The notes: generated by a model from the sequence alone, not told the origin. Shown: positions 51,493 through 61,822, counted from the stretch's first letter. The stretch is 64,000 nucleotides of DNA from Victivallis lenta (GCF_009695545.1 NZ_VUNS01000023.1:1-64000); one strand, 5' to 3'. A program made the numbers and translations.

Positions 51493-54400
51493 ATGCACCA
51501 GAGCATATGCCCGGACCGGGCGATATTTTACGCGGGAGACACGGTCACCTTCACCCTTTCGGGACTCGAAGGACGGGCCGGGCGCGCCGTCCTGCGAAGC
51601 ACCATCGGGCGCGCCGCAGTCCGCAGGCAGGAGCTCATCGACCACAACGAAACCGGAGCCCCGCTGCTCGGGCTCGACTGGCACGACCTTGAGATGGAAG
51701 CCGTTTCGGACGGCACGTTTTCACTCACGCTGCCGCTGGTCGAGGTCGGCGTCTTCGAAGCGAAGTGCTGTTTCATGCCGGCCGGCCGCCCCGGCATCGA
51801 GTGGCCCGACTCCAGCAACTTCCGGCTGAAGGTCGAAGCCGCCGCCGGCGTCTGCGGCAACACGATGTATTCGGCCTTCGTGCGGCAGTTCGGCGTGAAC
51901 TGCGCAAGGCCGGTTTCGGAGCCGCCGCCGGAGACGGTCGAAAAACTCGACGCCGAAAACTACACCGTCATTCCGCCCTCGGGAACGTTCCGGCAGCTCG
52001 CCGCGAAGCTCGACCATATTTTCGACCGGCTCGGCTGCCGGATTCTGCAGCTGCTGCCGATTCACCCGATGCCGACGCAGTACGGGCGCATGGGCCGGTA
52101 CGGCAGCCCGTTCGCCGCGCTCGACTACTTCAGCATCGACCCGGCGCTGGCCGATTTCGACACGAAAGCGACGCCGATGGAGCAGTTCGGCGAACTCGTC
52201 GATCAGGTGCATGCCCGCGGCGGACGCATCTTCATGGATATCCCGGTCAATCACACCGGCTGGGCGTCGAAGCTGCAGATGGAGCATCCGGATTACTTTG
52301 TGCGCCAGCCGGACGGAACCTTCGTGAGTCCCGGCGCGTGGGGCGTCACCTGGTCCGACCTCTGCAAGCTGAACTACAGGGAGCCGAAGGTGCACCGGCT
52401 CATGGCCAAGGTTTTCCTGTTCTGGTGCCGGCGGCGGGTTGACGGCTTCCGCTGCGACGCGGGCTACATGCTGCCGGCCGAGGCGTGGGAGTACATCGTC
52501 CCGAAGGTCCGCAGCGAATATCCGGACACGGTCTTTCTGCTGGAGGGACTCGGCGGTCCGCTGAAGGTGCAGGAGGACCTGCTCGGCCGGGCCGGTCTCA
52601 ACTGGGGATACTCCGAACTCTTCCAGAACTATACCCGCGACGAGATCACGCGCTATTTTCCGTATGTCGACCGCTGCAGCCAGACCTGCGGGACGCTCGT
52701 CAACTTCGCCGAAACCCATGACAACGCCCGGCTCGCCGCTTCGGGAAAAACCTATGCGAAGCTCCGGTTCATGGTTGCCGCAATGCTCTCCGAAGACGGC
52801 GCGCTCGGCTTTGCGAACGGAGCGGAATTCTACGCCACCGAGAAGATCGACGTGCACGGCAACGCCGCGCTGAACTGGGGAGCGGAACCGAACCTCGTCG
52901 AACTGATCCGCAAGCTCAATACGCTGCTCGCCGACCATGCCGCCTTTCAGGCCTACGCGCAGGTCGAGCTGATCCAGGAGGGGCCCGGCAACGTGCTGGC
53001 CGTCCGCCGCACTGCGCCCGACGGGAACGTGATCCTCGCGCTGCTGAACCTCGACTGCGATCATCCGTCGAGCGTGAGCTGGAAAAGCGACCTGACGCCG
53101 GACGGCGGCACCGAGCTGCTGACCGAACAGCCGGTCCGCTTCCTGCGCAGCGGCCCGCTGTTTTCGCACGAACTTGAGCCGGGCGGCGCACTCTGCATCG
53201 GATTCGACAACTACCGGATCGCCGCAGCTCCCCCCGGATACGAACCGGAGCGGACGCGCCGCCAGCGCGCCGAGGCGATGGCGATGTCCGTCCAGATCAA
53301 GCTCGCCGGGCTGACCGCCGGAAAAGCCGGCGCCGGCGCCGCCATGCTGGCCGACCCCGAAGGTTTCTGCGCGTCGCTTGCCGAAACCGTTCTGCCGCCG
53401 GTGACCCACTACCGGACCGAATGCGACGCGACGCGGCATGTCATGATTCCGCCCGGCGACATCCTGCTGGCCGAGTGCGAAAACCGCTTCCGCCTGACCG
53501 TTTTCGCTGACGGCAGGGCCGTGTTCACCGGCAGCAGCCTGACGGCGGAAGACGGCCGCGACATCGTTCTCGCCGTGCTGCCCGAAAACACGGCTTCGCA
53601 CGGCCGCGACCTCGGAATTCAGATCTGCAGCTTCGGCCCGGACGGGAAGGTCCGGAGGACGGACGGCCACCTGCTGCAGCTGCCGCCCGGTGCGCGCTGC
53701 CGCATCCGCCTGTCGAATTCCGGCACGGAAATCCGGAACGGCGAGCTGCTCGCCTTCGCGGCGAACAACCTCGGAGGCATGAGCTTCTTCCGCGCCGCCT
53801 GGGGCGAAATCGCAAGCAAGTACGAAGCGATTCTCTCCGCAAACGTGAATCCGGACTATCCGGTCGACCGCCGCACGATGTTCACGCGGCTGCGCGGCTG
53901 GCTTCAGGTCAACGGTTATTCGCAGCCGCTCGACCTGCGTTCGATCGCTTCTTTCTCCGCCATGCCGGACAACCGGGCGCGCTGGGTCTTCTCGGTCCCG
54001 GCCGGCCAGGGCTGCCGTGTGCGGCTCGTCGTCGACTTCGCCGGAGCCGAAAAAGGCGATGCGGTCCGCTTCCGCTTCCACCGGCCGGCCGCCGATCCGG
54101 AGGGTGAACCGGGCGAACTCGGCGACGCGACCCCGGTGCGGCTGATCCTGCGGCCCGACCTCGAGGACCGCATCAACCACGAGCTGACCAAAGCCTACAC
54201 GGGTCCCGAAAAGCGCTTCCCGGAATCTGTCCGGGAAACCGGGAGCGGCTTTGAATTCACCCCGTCCGACCGCACGCTTGAGGTGAAAATCGAAAACGGC
54301 GCCTTCCACCGCGAACCGGAGTGGTATTATCTGGTGGACCTGCCCGCCGAACGTTATTACGGGCTCGAGGATAAGACCGATCTCTTCAGCCCCGGCTATA

Positions 54401-55707
54401 TCGAGATCGACCTCGCCGGCGGCGGCAGCGCCGGGCTCACCGCCGAAATCCGCCCGTCCGGGACCGCGCCCGGGAGCGCGAAGTTTCCGCCCGGCTGCGA
54501 CGACTGCATCCCGGCGGAGGTGAATCCGGCCGCGCTCTTCGCACCGGCCATGCGGCGGTTCATCGTGAAGCGCGACCGCGAAAACACGATCATCGCCGGC
54601 TACCCCTGGTTCCTCGACTGGGGGCGCGACACGCTGATCGCGCTGCGCGGGCTCGTCAAAGGGGAATTCGAGACGGAGGCCGCGGCGATCATCCGCCAGT
54701 TCGCCTGCTTCGAAAAAGACGGCACGATCCCGAATGTGATCCGCGGCCTCGACGACCGGAACCGCGACACGAGCGACGCGCCGCTCTACCTCATCGTGGC
54801 GGCACGCGACTATACGGAACACCATTCGAACCGGATTCTCGACGCCTCCTGCGGCGGGCGCAAGCTGCGCGACGTGCTCCGGTCGATCGTCGAACATTAC
54901 CGGGCCGGAACGCCGAACGGCATCGTCATGGACGAAGAATCCGGCCTGATCTTCAGCCCGCCGCACTTCACCTGGATGGATACGAATTTTCCGGCCGGAA
55001 CTCCGCGCGAAGGCTATCCGATCGAGATTCAGGCGCTCTGGTATGCGTCGCTTGAATTCCTCGGGCGGGAGGAACCCGAATATCAGGCGCTCGCCGCCCG
55101 GGTCGCAGCAAGCATCGAAGAGCTCTATTTCCGTTCCGCCGCCGGCCCGCTCTTCTGCAGCGACTGTCTGCACGCCGGACGCGGCGTCCCGGCGCGCGAC
55201 GCCGTTCCTGACGACCACAACCGGCCGAACCAGCTGCTCGCCGTGACGCTCGGAGCCGTGAAGGACCCGGTCCGCCGGCGCGGCATACTCGCCTCCGCCG
55301 AAGAACTGCTCGTGCCGGGCGGCATCCGCAGCCTCGCCGACCGGCCGGTGCAGTACCGGCTGCCGGTCGAGCGCGACGGCAGGCTGCTGAATGATCCGGA
55401 GCGTCCGTACCGCGGCTCCTACCGCGGCCCCGAGGACACCTCCCGCAAGGTCGCTTACCACAACGGCACCGTCTGGTGCTGGCCGTTCCCGGCCTATTGC
55501 GAGGCGCTCTACCTGGTCGGCGGCGAACCGGTGCGGCAGCGCGCGTTCTCCCTGCTGCTGTCTTCGGCGCATTACTTCGAAACCGGAGTGCCGGGGCAGC
55601 TGCCGGAGGTGGCGGACGGCGACTATCCGCACCGGGCCGGCGGCTGCGCGGCGCAGGCGTGGAGCGTTTCGGAGTTCTTCCGCGTCTACGGGATTCTGAA
55701 ACCATGA
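51493..55707 (+). CDS. Alpha-amylase family / glycogen debranching enzyme fusion
   Basis: A 1404-aa cytoplasmic protein. After a beta-rich N-terminus comes a GH13 barrel with the four conserved regions: DIPVNHTG (~249), GFRCDAGYM (~317), FLLEGLGG (~348) and FAETHDN (~405); the nucleophile Asp and acid Glu are kept. The C-terminal ~380 residues are an amylo-alpha-1,6-glucosidase domain (GYPWFLDWGRDTLIALRGL, ~1035), here of the GDE_C type. This two-activity layout resembles eukaryotic and some bacterial debranching enzymes and should degrade glycogen or maltodextrin branch points. The stop overlaps the start of the next gene. Confidence 0.9.
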   Translation: MHQSICPDRAIFYAGDTVTFTLSGLEGRAGRAVLRSTIGRAAVRRQELIDHNETGAPLLGLDWHDLEMEAVSDGTFSLTLPLVEVGVFEAKCCFMPAGRPGIEWPDSSNFRLKVEAAAGVCGNTMYSAFVRQFGVNCARPVSEPPPETVEKLDAENYTVIPPSGTFRQLAAKLDHIFDRLGCRILQLLPIHPMPTQYGRMGRYGSPFAALDYFSIDPALADFDTKATPMEQFGELVDQVHARGGRIFMDIPVNHTGWASKLQMEHPDYFVRQPDGTFVSPGAWGVTWSDLCKLNYREPKVHRLMAKVFLFWCRRRVDGFRCDAGYMLPAEAWEYIVPKVRSEYPDTVFLLEGLGGPLKVQEDLLGRAGLNWGYSELFQNYTRDEITRYFPYVDRCSQTCGTLVNFAETHDNARLAASGKTYAKLRFMVAAMLSEDGALGFANGAEFYATEKIDVHGNAALNWGAEPNLVELIRKLNTLLADHAAFQAYAQVELIQEGPGNVLAVRRTAPDGNVILALLNLDCDHPSSVSWKSDLTPDGGTELLTEQPVRFLRSGPLFSHELEPGGALCIGFDNYRIAAAPPGYEPERTRRQRAEAMAMSVQIKLAGLTAGKAGAGAAMLADPEGFCASLAETVLPPVTHYRTECDATRHVMIPPGDILLAECENRFRLTVFADGRAVFTGSSLTAEDGRDIVLAVLPENTASHGRDLGIQICSFGPDGKVRRTDGHLLQLPPGARCRIRLSNSGTEIRNGELLAFAANNLGGMSFFRAAWGEIASKYEAILSANVNPDYPVDRRTMFTRLRGWLQVNGYSQPLDLRSIASFSAMPDNRARWVFSVPAGQGCRVRLVVDFAGAEKGDAVRFRFHRPAADPEGEPGELGDATPVRLILRPDLEDRINHELTKAYTGPEKRFPESVRETGSGFEFTPSDRTLEVKIENGAFHREPEWYYLVDLPAERYYGLEDKTDLFSPGYIEIDLAGGGSAGLTAEIRPSGTAPGSAKFPPGCDDCIPAEVNPAALFAPAMRRFIVKRDRENTIIAGYPWFLDWGRDTLIALRGLVKGEFETEAAAIIRQFACFEKDGTIPNVIRGLDDRNRDTSDAPLYLIVAARDYTEHHSNRILDASCGGRKLRDVLRSIVEHYRAGTPNGIVMDEESGLIFSPPHFTWMDTNFPAGTPREGYPIEIQALWYASLEFLGREEPEYQALAARVAASIEELYFRSAAGPLFCSDCLHAGRGVPARDAVPDDHNRPNQLLAVTLGAVKDPVRRRGILASAEELLVPGGIRSLADRPVQYRLPVERDGRLLNDPERPYRGSYRGPEDTSRKVAYHNGTVWCWPFPAYCEALYLVGGEPVRQRAFSLLLSSAHYFETGVPGQLPEVADGDYPHRAGGCAAQAWSVSEFFRVYGILKP

Positions 55708-57227
55708 GGACGCTGTTCCGCGATCTCTGGCTGGCCGACGGAAGCGGCGCGCCGCTCCGCCGTTCCGCGGTACTGGCCGGCGACGGGAAAATCCTCGCCG
55801 TCGAGCCGGATCTGCCGCGCTCCGCGGCGGAACGGACCGTCGAACTCGGCGGCAGAATCCTCGCGCCCGGATTCATCGACGTCCACGGCCACTCGGACCT
55901 CGCGCTCCCGGCCCGGCCGGAGGGATTCGGCAAGATTTCGCAGGGGATCACGACCGAGATCATGGGGAACTGCGGACTTTCCGCCTTTCCTCTGACCGGC
56001 CGCAACCGCGAACACCTGCAGGAGCTCTGGGCGCAGTACGGCGTGACACTCGACTGGTCCGACTTCCGGGGGTGGCGCGCCGCGCTGTCGGCCCGTGCCC
56101 CGAAGCTCCGCGCCGAAGCGCTCGCCGGACACAACACGCTCCGCGCCGCCGTGGCCGGCTACGAAACCGAAACCCTCACTTCCGCACAGCTCGAAGAGAT
56201 GAAAACGCTGCTCGACGCCGAGCTCGCCGCCGGCGCAGCCGGACTGTCGAGCGGGCTGCTCTATGTGCCGGGCAAATTCGCTCCGCCCGGAGAAATCGTC
56301 GAACTCATGCGCGTCGCCGCCCGGCGCGACCGGCCTTATGCGACCCACCTCCGGAGCGAGGGGAACGAACTGCTGGAGGCTCTCGGAGAAACGATCGACT
56401 GCGCCCGGGAGGCGGGCCTCAGGCGGCTTCACATCAGCCACTTCAAAACCGCCGGAGCCGCGAACTGGGAGAAACTCGACGCCGCGCTCGAACTGCTGGA
56501 AGAAGCGCAAAAAGGCGGAATCGCCGTCACCGTCGACCGCTACCCGTACACCGAATCGATGACGCAGCTCAGCGTAATCCTGCCGGGCAAGGCCGGCGAC
56601 CTCGACGACTCCGCGCTTTCGCGGCTGCTGCGCAGCACGGAGGAGCGCGAAAAGCTCGCTCTGGAGCTCGCCGCCTCCCGCCCCGCCGCCTACTGGAAAA
56701 CCGTCACGCTCGTCTCGACCCGGAGTTCCGCCGGACGAAACCACGCCGGGCAGACCATCGCGGCGCTCGCGGAACGCGCCGGCAGGACGCCCGCCGAATT
56801 CGCGGTCGAACTGCTGGCGGAGGACGCCGCCGGGACGACCGCCGCCTTCCGCGGCATGTCGCCGGAGAATATGCGGCGGATTCTCGGTCTGCCGTTCTGC
56901 ATGATGGGCAGCGACGAAAATGCGCGTCCGGCCGACGATTCGATCGGGCGCTGTCACCCGCGCGGCTTCGGCAGCGCGGCGCGGTTCCTGCGGCTCCGGC
57001 TCGACACAGGCTCTCCGATCGAAGCGGCGGTGCGGCAGATGACCGGGCTCGCGGCCGAAACCTTTCAACTCGCGGACCGGGGGCTGGTCCGGCCCGGGCT
57101 CTGCGCCGATCTCGCGGCATTCGACCCGGACGAAGTGGACGGAACCGCCGATTTTTCGAATCCGCACACGCCGGCGGCCGGAATCATCTTCACCGTGACC
57201 GGCGGCGAATTCGTCTACCGTTCCTGA
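55704..57227 (+). CDS. N-acyl-D-amino-acid deacylase (D-aminoacylase)
   Basis: A 507-aa amidohydrolase. APGFIDVHGHSDL (54-66) holds the first two metal histidines; GNCGLSAFP, ATHLRSEGNELLEAL, LHISHFKTAG and the late MGSDENARPADD match the D-aminoacylase family. It frees D-amino acids or related acyl compounds, perhaps from peptidoglycan-derived material. The ATG overlaps the stop of the debranching enzyme (ATGA), a surprising translational coupling between sugar and D-amino-acid metabolism. It ends two bases before the convergent MFS gene. Confidence 0.9.
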   Translation: MRTLFRDLWLADGSGAPLRRSAVLAGDGKILAVEPDLPRSAAERTVELGGRILAPGFIDVHGHSDLALPARPEGFGKISQGITTEIMGNCGLSAFPLTGRNREHLQELWAQYGVTLDWSDFRGWRAALSARAPKLRAEALAGHNTLRAAVAGYETETLTSAQLEEMKTLLDAELAAGAAGLSSGLLYVPGKFAPPGEIVELMRVAARRDRPYATHLRSEGNELLEALGETIDCAREAGLRRLHISHFKTAGAANWEKLDAALELLEEAQKGGIAVTVDRYPYTESMTQLSVILPGKAGDLDDSALSRLLRSTEEREKLALELAASRPAAYWKTVTLVSTRSSAGRNHAGQTIAALAERAGRTPAEFAVELLAEDAAGTTAAFRGMSPENMRRILGLPFCMMGSDENARPADDSIGRCHPRGFGSAARFLRLRLDTGSPIEAAVRQMTGLAAETFQLADRGLVRPGLCADLAAFDPDEVDGTADFSNPHTPAAGIIFTVTGGEFVYRS

Positions 57228-57229
57228 AA

Positions 57230-58534
57230 CTACACCGTCTCGTTCCAGCTCTTCCTGATCTTCCGGCGTTCAGGCGGCAGCGGCGTCAGGCGCGAGATGA
57301 CCCAGATCCCGGCCGACAGCAGCAGGACCGACAGCGCGAAATAGAGCCGGTAACCGGTCAGCGGCGAATCCGCCTCTATGCCGGTGCAGCGGTCGAGCAG
57401 CACACCGGCGAGCAGCATGCCGACGATGCCGGCTCCGGCGCCGTTGACGACCGCGATGAACATCGAGGCGGCCACGCGCTTCTCCTCCGGCACCGTCTGC
57501 AGGAAATAGTGCGTGACCGAGTTCGCGGTCCCGACATTGGTCGCTCCCGCGATCAGGAACGGCAGCGTCAGGTAGACGGGGCTGAAGCCCGACGGAGCAA
57601 TCACCCAGAGCACACCGGCGCCGAGCAGCAGAAGATACGAATAGAGCAGCGTCCTGCGCGGCCCGATCGTGTTTGAAATCCGCCCCGAGAGGAACGACGC
57701 CCCGGCACTCGCGCCGAACTGGGCCAGCGCGAAGAGCAGCGCTTCCGTGTCGCTGACGCCGCAGCCGCGCTTCAAAGCCAGCATCGAAATCGGAATCAGC
57801 ATGATGACCGCGAGATTGACTGCAAATCCCGAAGCCAGCAGCCGCAGCAGCGACTTGTCGTGAAAAAGCAGCCTGAACTCCCCGGCGATCGGCTTCCGGG
57901 CCGAATCGCGGATGGCTTCGGTCTCGCAGATCCGGTTGATGAAGCGCGACGCGGTGAAACCGAGCAGCGCGCCGGCGACCACAATGCCGGTCAGCATCGC
58001 CAGGCTGTCGCAGAGTTTCAGGAGAATGCTGATCGTGACCAGCGCGGCGAGGCACGACAGATAGAAGAATCCGGCGTTGACGCCGATCACCTTCGCCCGG
58101 TCTTTCTCGTTCGTGATGTTCCCGACCAGCGGCTGCGACATGACCACGCCCGCAGCCCGGAAACCGTAGAAGAAGAACGCCCCGGCCAGCAGCAGCGCCG
58201 TGGCCGTGCGCGGCATGCCCGAGATGCTGACCACAGCCGCCAGCGCGACCAGCAGCGCGGCCGCATTCCGGGCGACCCAGAAGATCGACTGGCTCTTCGC
58301 GGCCCCGGCCCGGGCGGTGACGACCTTGCCGAGCGGCAGCAGCAGAAACCCGAAGTAGATCATCGCCCCGAGCGTCGAAACGATGTAATCCGGGCAGCCG
58401 AGCCGGACGGCGAGCAGAATCAGCACCGTTTCGCCGAGACACATGTACGAGAGCCCGTTGATCAGGCTGAAAATATGGTAGTTATGCTGAGACGACGCCA
58501 GCTGCGCCGGCGTCAGCGGTCCCTTGCAGATCAT
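57230..58534 (-). CDS. MFS transporter
   Basis: A 434-aa protein with about 12 hydrophobic helices. Two halves are joined by a cytoplasmic loop near ETEAIRDSARKPIAGEF. GNITNEKDRAKVIGVNAGFF and SGRISNTIGPRRTLL carry the charged loops after helices typical of MFS. Substrate unknown. It is 21 bases upstream-spaced from the MATE gene on the same strand, so the two may be co-transcribed. Confidence 0.85.
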   Translation of the reverse strand: MICKGPLTPAQLASSQHNYHIFSLINGLSYMCLGETVLILLAVRLGCPDYIVSTLGAMIYFGFLLLPLGKVVTARAGAAKSQSIFWVARNAAALLVALAAVVSISGMPRTATALLLAGAFFFYGFRAAGVVMSQPLVGNITNEKDRAKVIGVNAGFFYLSCLAALVTISILLKLCDSLAMLTGIVVAGALLGFTASRFINRICETEAIRDSARKPIAGEFRLLFHDKSLLRLLASGFAVNLAVIMLIPISMLALKRGCGVSDTEALLFALAQFGASAGASFLSGRISNTIGPRRTLLYSYLLLLGAGVLWVIAPSGFSPVYLTLPFLIAGATNVGTANSVTHYFLQTVPEEKRVAASMFIAVVNGAGAGIVGMLLAGVLLDRCTGIEADSPLTGYRLYFALSVLLLSAGIWVISRLTPLPPERRKIRKSWNETV

Positions 58535-58555
58535 CCGTCCCCTCCCCTGTTCCCG

Positions 58556-60034
58556 TCAGGCCGATGCGTCTTCGGGGTGCTCGCGCAGCTCCGCGGCCGG
58601 AGAAGCGGGCGGCAGCCCGATCAGGTTGATCTTTTTCCAGGCGCCCGACCGCCGCCGCCAGACCATCAGCGCGGCATCGACCGCGATATAGAAGGTGATG
58701 AGCGCCCAGACCGCGCCGATGCTGGCGCGATACACGTAGACGAGCAGCACGGTTCCCGGAATCTGGATCAGCCACGAAGTCGCCATGCCGATCCAGAGCG
58801 GAACGGTCGTGTCTCCGGCGCCGCGCAGGCTGCCCATGGCGATGAAGCGGGTCGCGTCGAGAATGTTGAAAACGGCCGCGAAACGGAGAATCGTGACCGC
58901 ATAGTCGGTCACCTGCGACATATCCATGCTGGCGGACGCGGTATTCCGCGACCCGAAGAGACGGATCAGGAACTCCGGCGCGAGCCAGTAAAGCAGCCCC
59001 ATCGAAAGCGTCCAGCACATCAGCATCCGCCACGAACGGCCGGAGATCCGCTCGACGACGAGCAGCCGCCGCTGGCCGATGAACTGGCCGGTGACCACGC
59101 TGGTCGCATCCATGAGCCCGATCATCGGCATGTTGCCGATCATGTTGATCGAAAGAGCGATGCTCGTGGCGGTCAGCTCTTCGTTCCCGAGGTGCCCGAT
59201 CATCATGACCACGACCGCGAAGGCCGCGTTGCGCAGAAAGGTCTGGAATCCGGCCGGCATGCCGAACCGCAGCAGCCGCCGGATGAACACCCGGTCGAAT
59301 GCCTTGTAACTCCTGGTGGGAAACTCACTCTGGCGGACCAGCAGGAAAAACGAAAGCGCGATCGCGAACGTGCAGAGATTCGCGAACGAGTTCGCCAGCC
59401 CCGCCCCGAGAATCCCGAGCGCCGGCAGCCCGAAACCGCCGAAGATCAGCAGGTAGTTCATCGGGATGCAGACAATGCAGCCGATGATCTTGATTCCGGC
59501 CACGAGCGCGGTTTTGCCGCGGCCCGTGAAGAACGAGAGAAACGCGGTCTCCATGCAGGTCAGCCCGGCGCAGGGGGCCATGGCGACGAAATAGTCCGCC
59601 TCCTGCAGCGCGATGACCGGGTCGTGCCCGTTGTGCATGATGATCCAGTACCCGGCCGCGGGGAGAGCAAAGGCGAGCAGCGCCGCGACCGCCGCGCCGA
59701 AATAAAAGCCGTTCCAGGCCGCCTTCACGCAGCCGATGCCGTCGCGGTGGCCGTGAAACTGGGCGACGATGGTGGCGGTGAAGCCTGTGGTGATCAGGAA
59801 AAACGCCATCAGCGTGAAAAACATCTGGCCGGCCGGCATGGCCGCCGCGATCTCCTCGGGGGAACTCCTGGCGATGAAAACGCGGTTCGTGATCATCATG
59901 ACCGTATTGCTTGCATTCAACACGACGAGCGGCCACGCGATCCGCCAGATCTCGCGGTATCCGCCCGGCTCCAGGAATTGACGACGGCTGAAGCAGCCGG
60001 TGAATCTGGTAAATAACTGTCTCAACATCTCCAA
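58556..60034 (-). CDS. MATE family efflux transporter
   Basis: A 492-aa protein with about 12 membrane helices in two MatE repeats. IAWPLVVLNASNTVMMITNR and TGFTATIVAQFHGHRD open the first, RLLRFGMPAGFQTFLRNAAF the second. Family members export cationic drugs or metabolites with Na+ or H+. Start ATG 60034 or 60028. Confidence 0.9.
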   Translation of the reverse strand: MEMLRQLFTRFTGCFSRRQFLEPGGYREIWRIAWPLVVLNASNTVMMITNRVFIARSSPEEIAAAMPAGQMFFTLMAFFLITTGFTATIVAQFHGHRDGIGCVKAAWNGFYFGAAVAALLAFALPAAGYWIIMHNGHDPVIALQEADYFVAMAPCAGLTCMETAFLSFFTGRGKTALVAGIKIIGCIVCIPMNYLLIFGGFGLPALGILGAGLANSFANLCTFAIALSFFLLVRQSEFPTRSYKAFDRVFIRRLLRFGMPAGFQTFLRNAAFAVVVMMIGHLGNEELTATSIALSINMIGNMPMIGLMDATSVVTGQFIGQRRLLVVERISGRSWRMLMCWTLSMGLLYWLAPEFLIRLFGSRNTASASMDMSQVTDYAVTILRFAAVFNILDATRFIAMGSLRGAGDTTVPLWIGMATSWLIQIPGTVLLVYVYRASIGAVWALITFYIAVDAALMVWRRRSGAWKKINLIGLPPASPAAELREHPEDASA

Positions 60035-60183
60035 CGCTCTCTCTCCGGCGGAAGGCCGTGCATTTCCTGTAATATAATTCGATATTCCGAAATTACCATG
60101 CCGGAACGATTGAATTTCGCGGTAATTTGTGGTATAGTTCCCGCATGCTGCAAAAACGGAGTCAACCCGATTGGAGAGGAAAG

Positions 60184-60807
60184 ATGAAAAAACTGCTGCA
60201 CATCGCCGCGTCCCCGCGGCTTGAGCGTTCGCATTCGAGGCGGCTTGCGAATGCGTTCATCGCCGAATTCCTGAAACGCAACCCGGATTACCGGCTGGCG
60301 GAGATCGATATCGGTGCAGTCGCCCAGCCCCGGTTCGGCGAAGCCGGCGCCGCCGCGAAATTCAAGGCGCCCCGCGAGCTTGAGCTCACCCCCGCCGAAG
60401 CGCGGGAGTGGCGGAACGCGCAAAGCAGCTTCGAACAGCTCCGGGAGGCCGACCGGCTCGTCGTCAGCACGCCGATGTGGAATTTCTCGATGCCCTATCA
60501 CCTGAAACAGTGGATCGACCGCGTCATGCAGTCCGGCTGGAGCTTCGGCATGGAACCCGGCAAGGGATACGTGCCGCTGCTCGGCGGAAAAAAGGCGTTG
60601 TTCGTCTGCGCCTGCGGCGGCGTCTACGATACGCCGGAGATGCTGAAACTCGACCACCTGCGCCCGTACCTGCGCTTCTGGGCGGAATTCAACGGGCTTG
60701 ACGCCGCCGTGGTCTCCCTCGAAGGAACGAACCTCGACCAGGAGCGCCTCGCCGGAAACGAAGCGGCCGCGCGATCGGCGCTCTCGAAGCTGGCGGAGAA
60801 GTTCTGA
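60184..60807 (+). CDS. FMN-dependent NAD(P)H oxidoreductase (AzoR-like)
   Basis: A 207-aa flavodoxin-fold enzyme. ASPRLERSHSR (9-19) binds the FMN phosphate; TPMWNFSMPYHLKQWIDRV (about 97-115) is the AzoR signature near the flavin; CACGGVY supplies a further FMN contact. It reduces azo compounds or quinones with NAD(P)H. GAGAGGA lies upstream of ATG. It lies two bases before the exchanger gene and may form an operon with it. Confidence 0.9.
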   Translation: MKKLLHIAASPRLERSHSRRLANAFIAEFLKRNPDYRLAEIDIGAVAQPRFGEAGAAAKFKAPRELELTPAEAREWRNAQSSFEQLREADRLVVSTPMWNFSMPYHLKQWIDRVMQSGWSFGMEPGKGYVPLLGGKKALFVCACGGVYDTPEMLKLDHLRPYLRFWAEFNGLDAAVVSLEGTNLDQERLAGNEAAARSALSKLAEKF

Positions 60808-60809
60808 CC

Positions 60810-61766
60810 ATGCTGACCATCCTCCTCCAGCTGGCGGGCGGAACCGCATTTCTCTATTACGGCGCCGACTTCCTGGTGAAAGGCGGCGTGTCGATCGCAA
60901 CCCGCTTCGGAGTTTCCGCACTCGTGATCGGCCTGACGCTCGTCGCATTCGCCACAAGCGCGCCGGAGCTCGTGGTCAGCGTTCAGGCCGCGCTGGCGGG
61001 TTCAAGCGACATCAGCATCGGCAACGTGATCGGCTCGAACATCTGCAACATCGCGCTGATCCTCGGACTTTCGGCCGTCATCGCGCCGCTTTCGGTGCAC
61101 AGCAAGGTGCTGCGGTTCGACCTGCCGGTCATGACGGCGGTCACGCTGGCCATGGCAGCGATCGGCCTTCTGCTCGGCGGCTTCAACCGGCTCACCGGCG
61201 CCGTGTTCTTCGCCGGGCTGCTGGCCTACATCGCCTGGAACATCCGCCTTGAGAAGCGCGACGGGAGCGGCGATGCGGAAACCGAAATCAGGGAGGAGGT
61301 GGAGAACAGCCGGAAATATCCGCTGTGGCTCGCCGCCGCCTTCGTCATCGGCGGCGCCGCCGCCCTCGTTCTCGGCGGCAAATTCATCGTTGACGGCGCA
61401 GTCGGGCTCGGGCGCATGGCGCATCTTTCCGAAGCCGTGATCGGACTCACTATCGTCGCGGTCGGAACCAGTCTGCCCGAACTGGCGACCAGCCTGGTCG
61501 CCGCCGCACGCGGCGAGCAGGACATCGCGGTCGGCAACGTAGTCGGCTCCAACCTGTTCAACATGCTCGGAATCATGGGAATCGCGCCGATGATCCGGCC
61601 GGTTTCGGCCGCCGGCATCACTCCGGTCGACTGGGGGATGCTGCTGGTATCGACGCTGCTGCTCGTGCCGTTCATGCACACCGGGCGGAAGGTCGTGCGC
61701 CGGGAAGGCGCCGTGCTGCTGGCGCTTTACTGCGCATACATCGCATTTCTGGCGGTCAACGCTTGA
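60810..61766 (+). CDS. Na+/Ca2+ exchanger (CaCA family, YrbG-like)
   Basis: A 318-aa membrane protein with about ten helices in two repeats. The two alpha-repeats are visible as VAFATSAPELVVS with GNVIGSNICNIALILG, and VAVGTSLPELATS with GNVVGSNLFNMLGIMG. The acidic residues of both PEL motifs coordinate Ca2+. A charged cytoplasmic loop (EKRDGSGDAETEIREEVENS) lies between them. It should export Ca2+ in exchange for Na+ or H+. Confidence 0.93.
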   Translation: MLTILLQLAGGTAFLYYGADFLVKGGVSIATRFGVSALVIGLTLVAFATSAPELVVSVQAALAGSSDISIGNVIGSNICNIALILGLSAVIAPLSVHSKVLRFDLPVMTAVTLAMAAIGLLLGGFNRLTGAVFFAGLLAYIAWNIRLEKRDGSGDAETEIREEVENSRKYPLWLAAAFVIGGAAALVLGGKFIVDGAVGLGRMAHLSEAVIGLTIVAVGTSLPELATSLVAAARGEQDIAVGNVVGSNLFNMLGIMGIAPMIRPVSAAGITPVDWGMLLVSTLLLVPFMHTGRKVVRREGAVLLALYCAYIAFLAVNA

Positions 61767-61790
61767 CTTTGTCCTGGCCGGTGCTATCTT
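61763..61790 (+). promoter_or_regulatory. Promoter of the small lysine-rich gene
   Basis: TTGACT (61763-61768), 16-base spacer, TATCTT (61785-61790). The -35 overlaps the exchanger stop codon. It is followed by a short leader and a strong ribosome site. Confidence 0.65.
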
Positions 61791-61822
61791 AAGTTCAACT
61801 TCAAAAAAGGAGGGTTACCATT

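Noticed and set aside
51721-55632. 1303-codon minus-strand open frame
   Set aside because: Antisense shadow of the GH13/debranching gene in GC-rich DNA; no motifs and abnormal composition.
57860-60016. 718-codon plus-strand open frame
   Set aside because: Antisense to the MFS and MATE genes; very high Arg, Asp, Glu, Gln and His content typical of a shadow frame.
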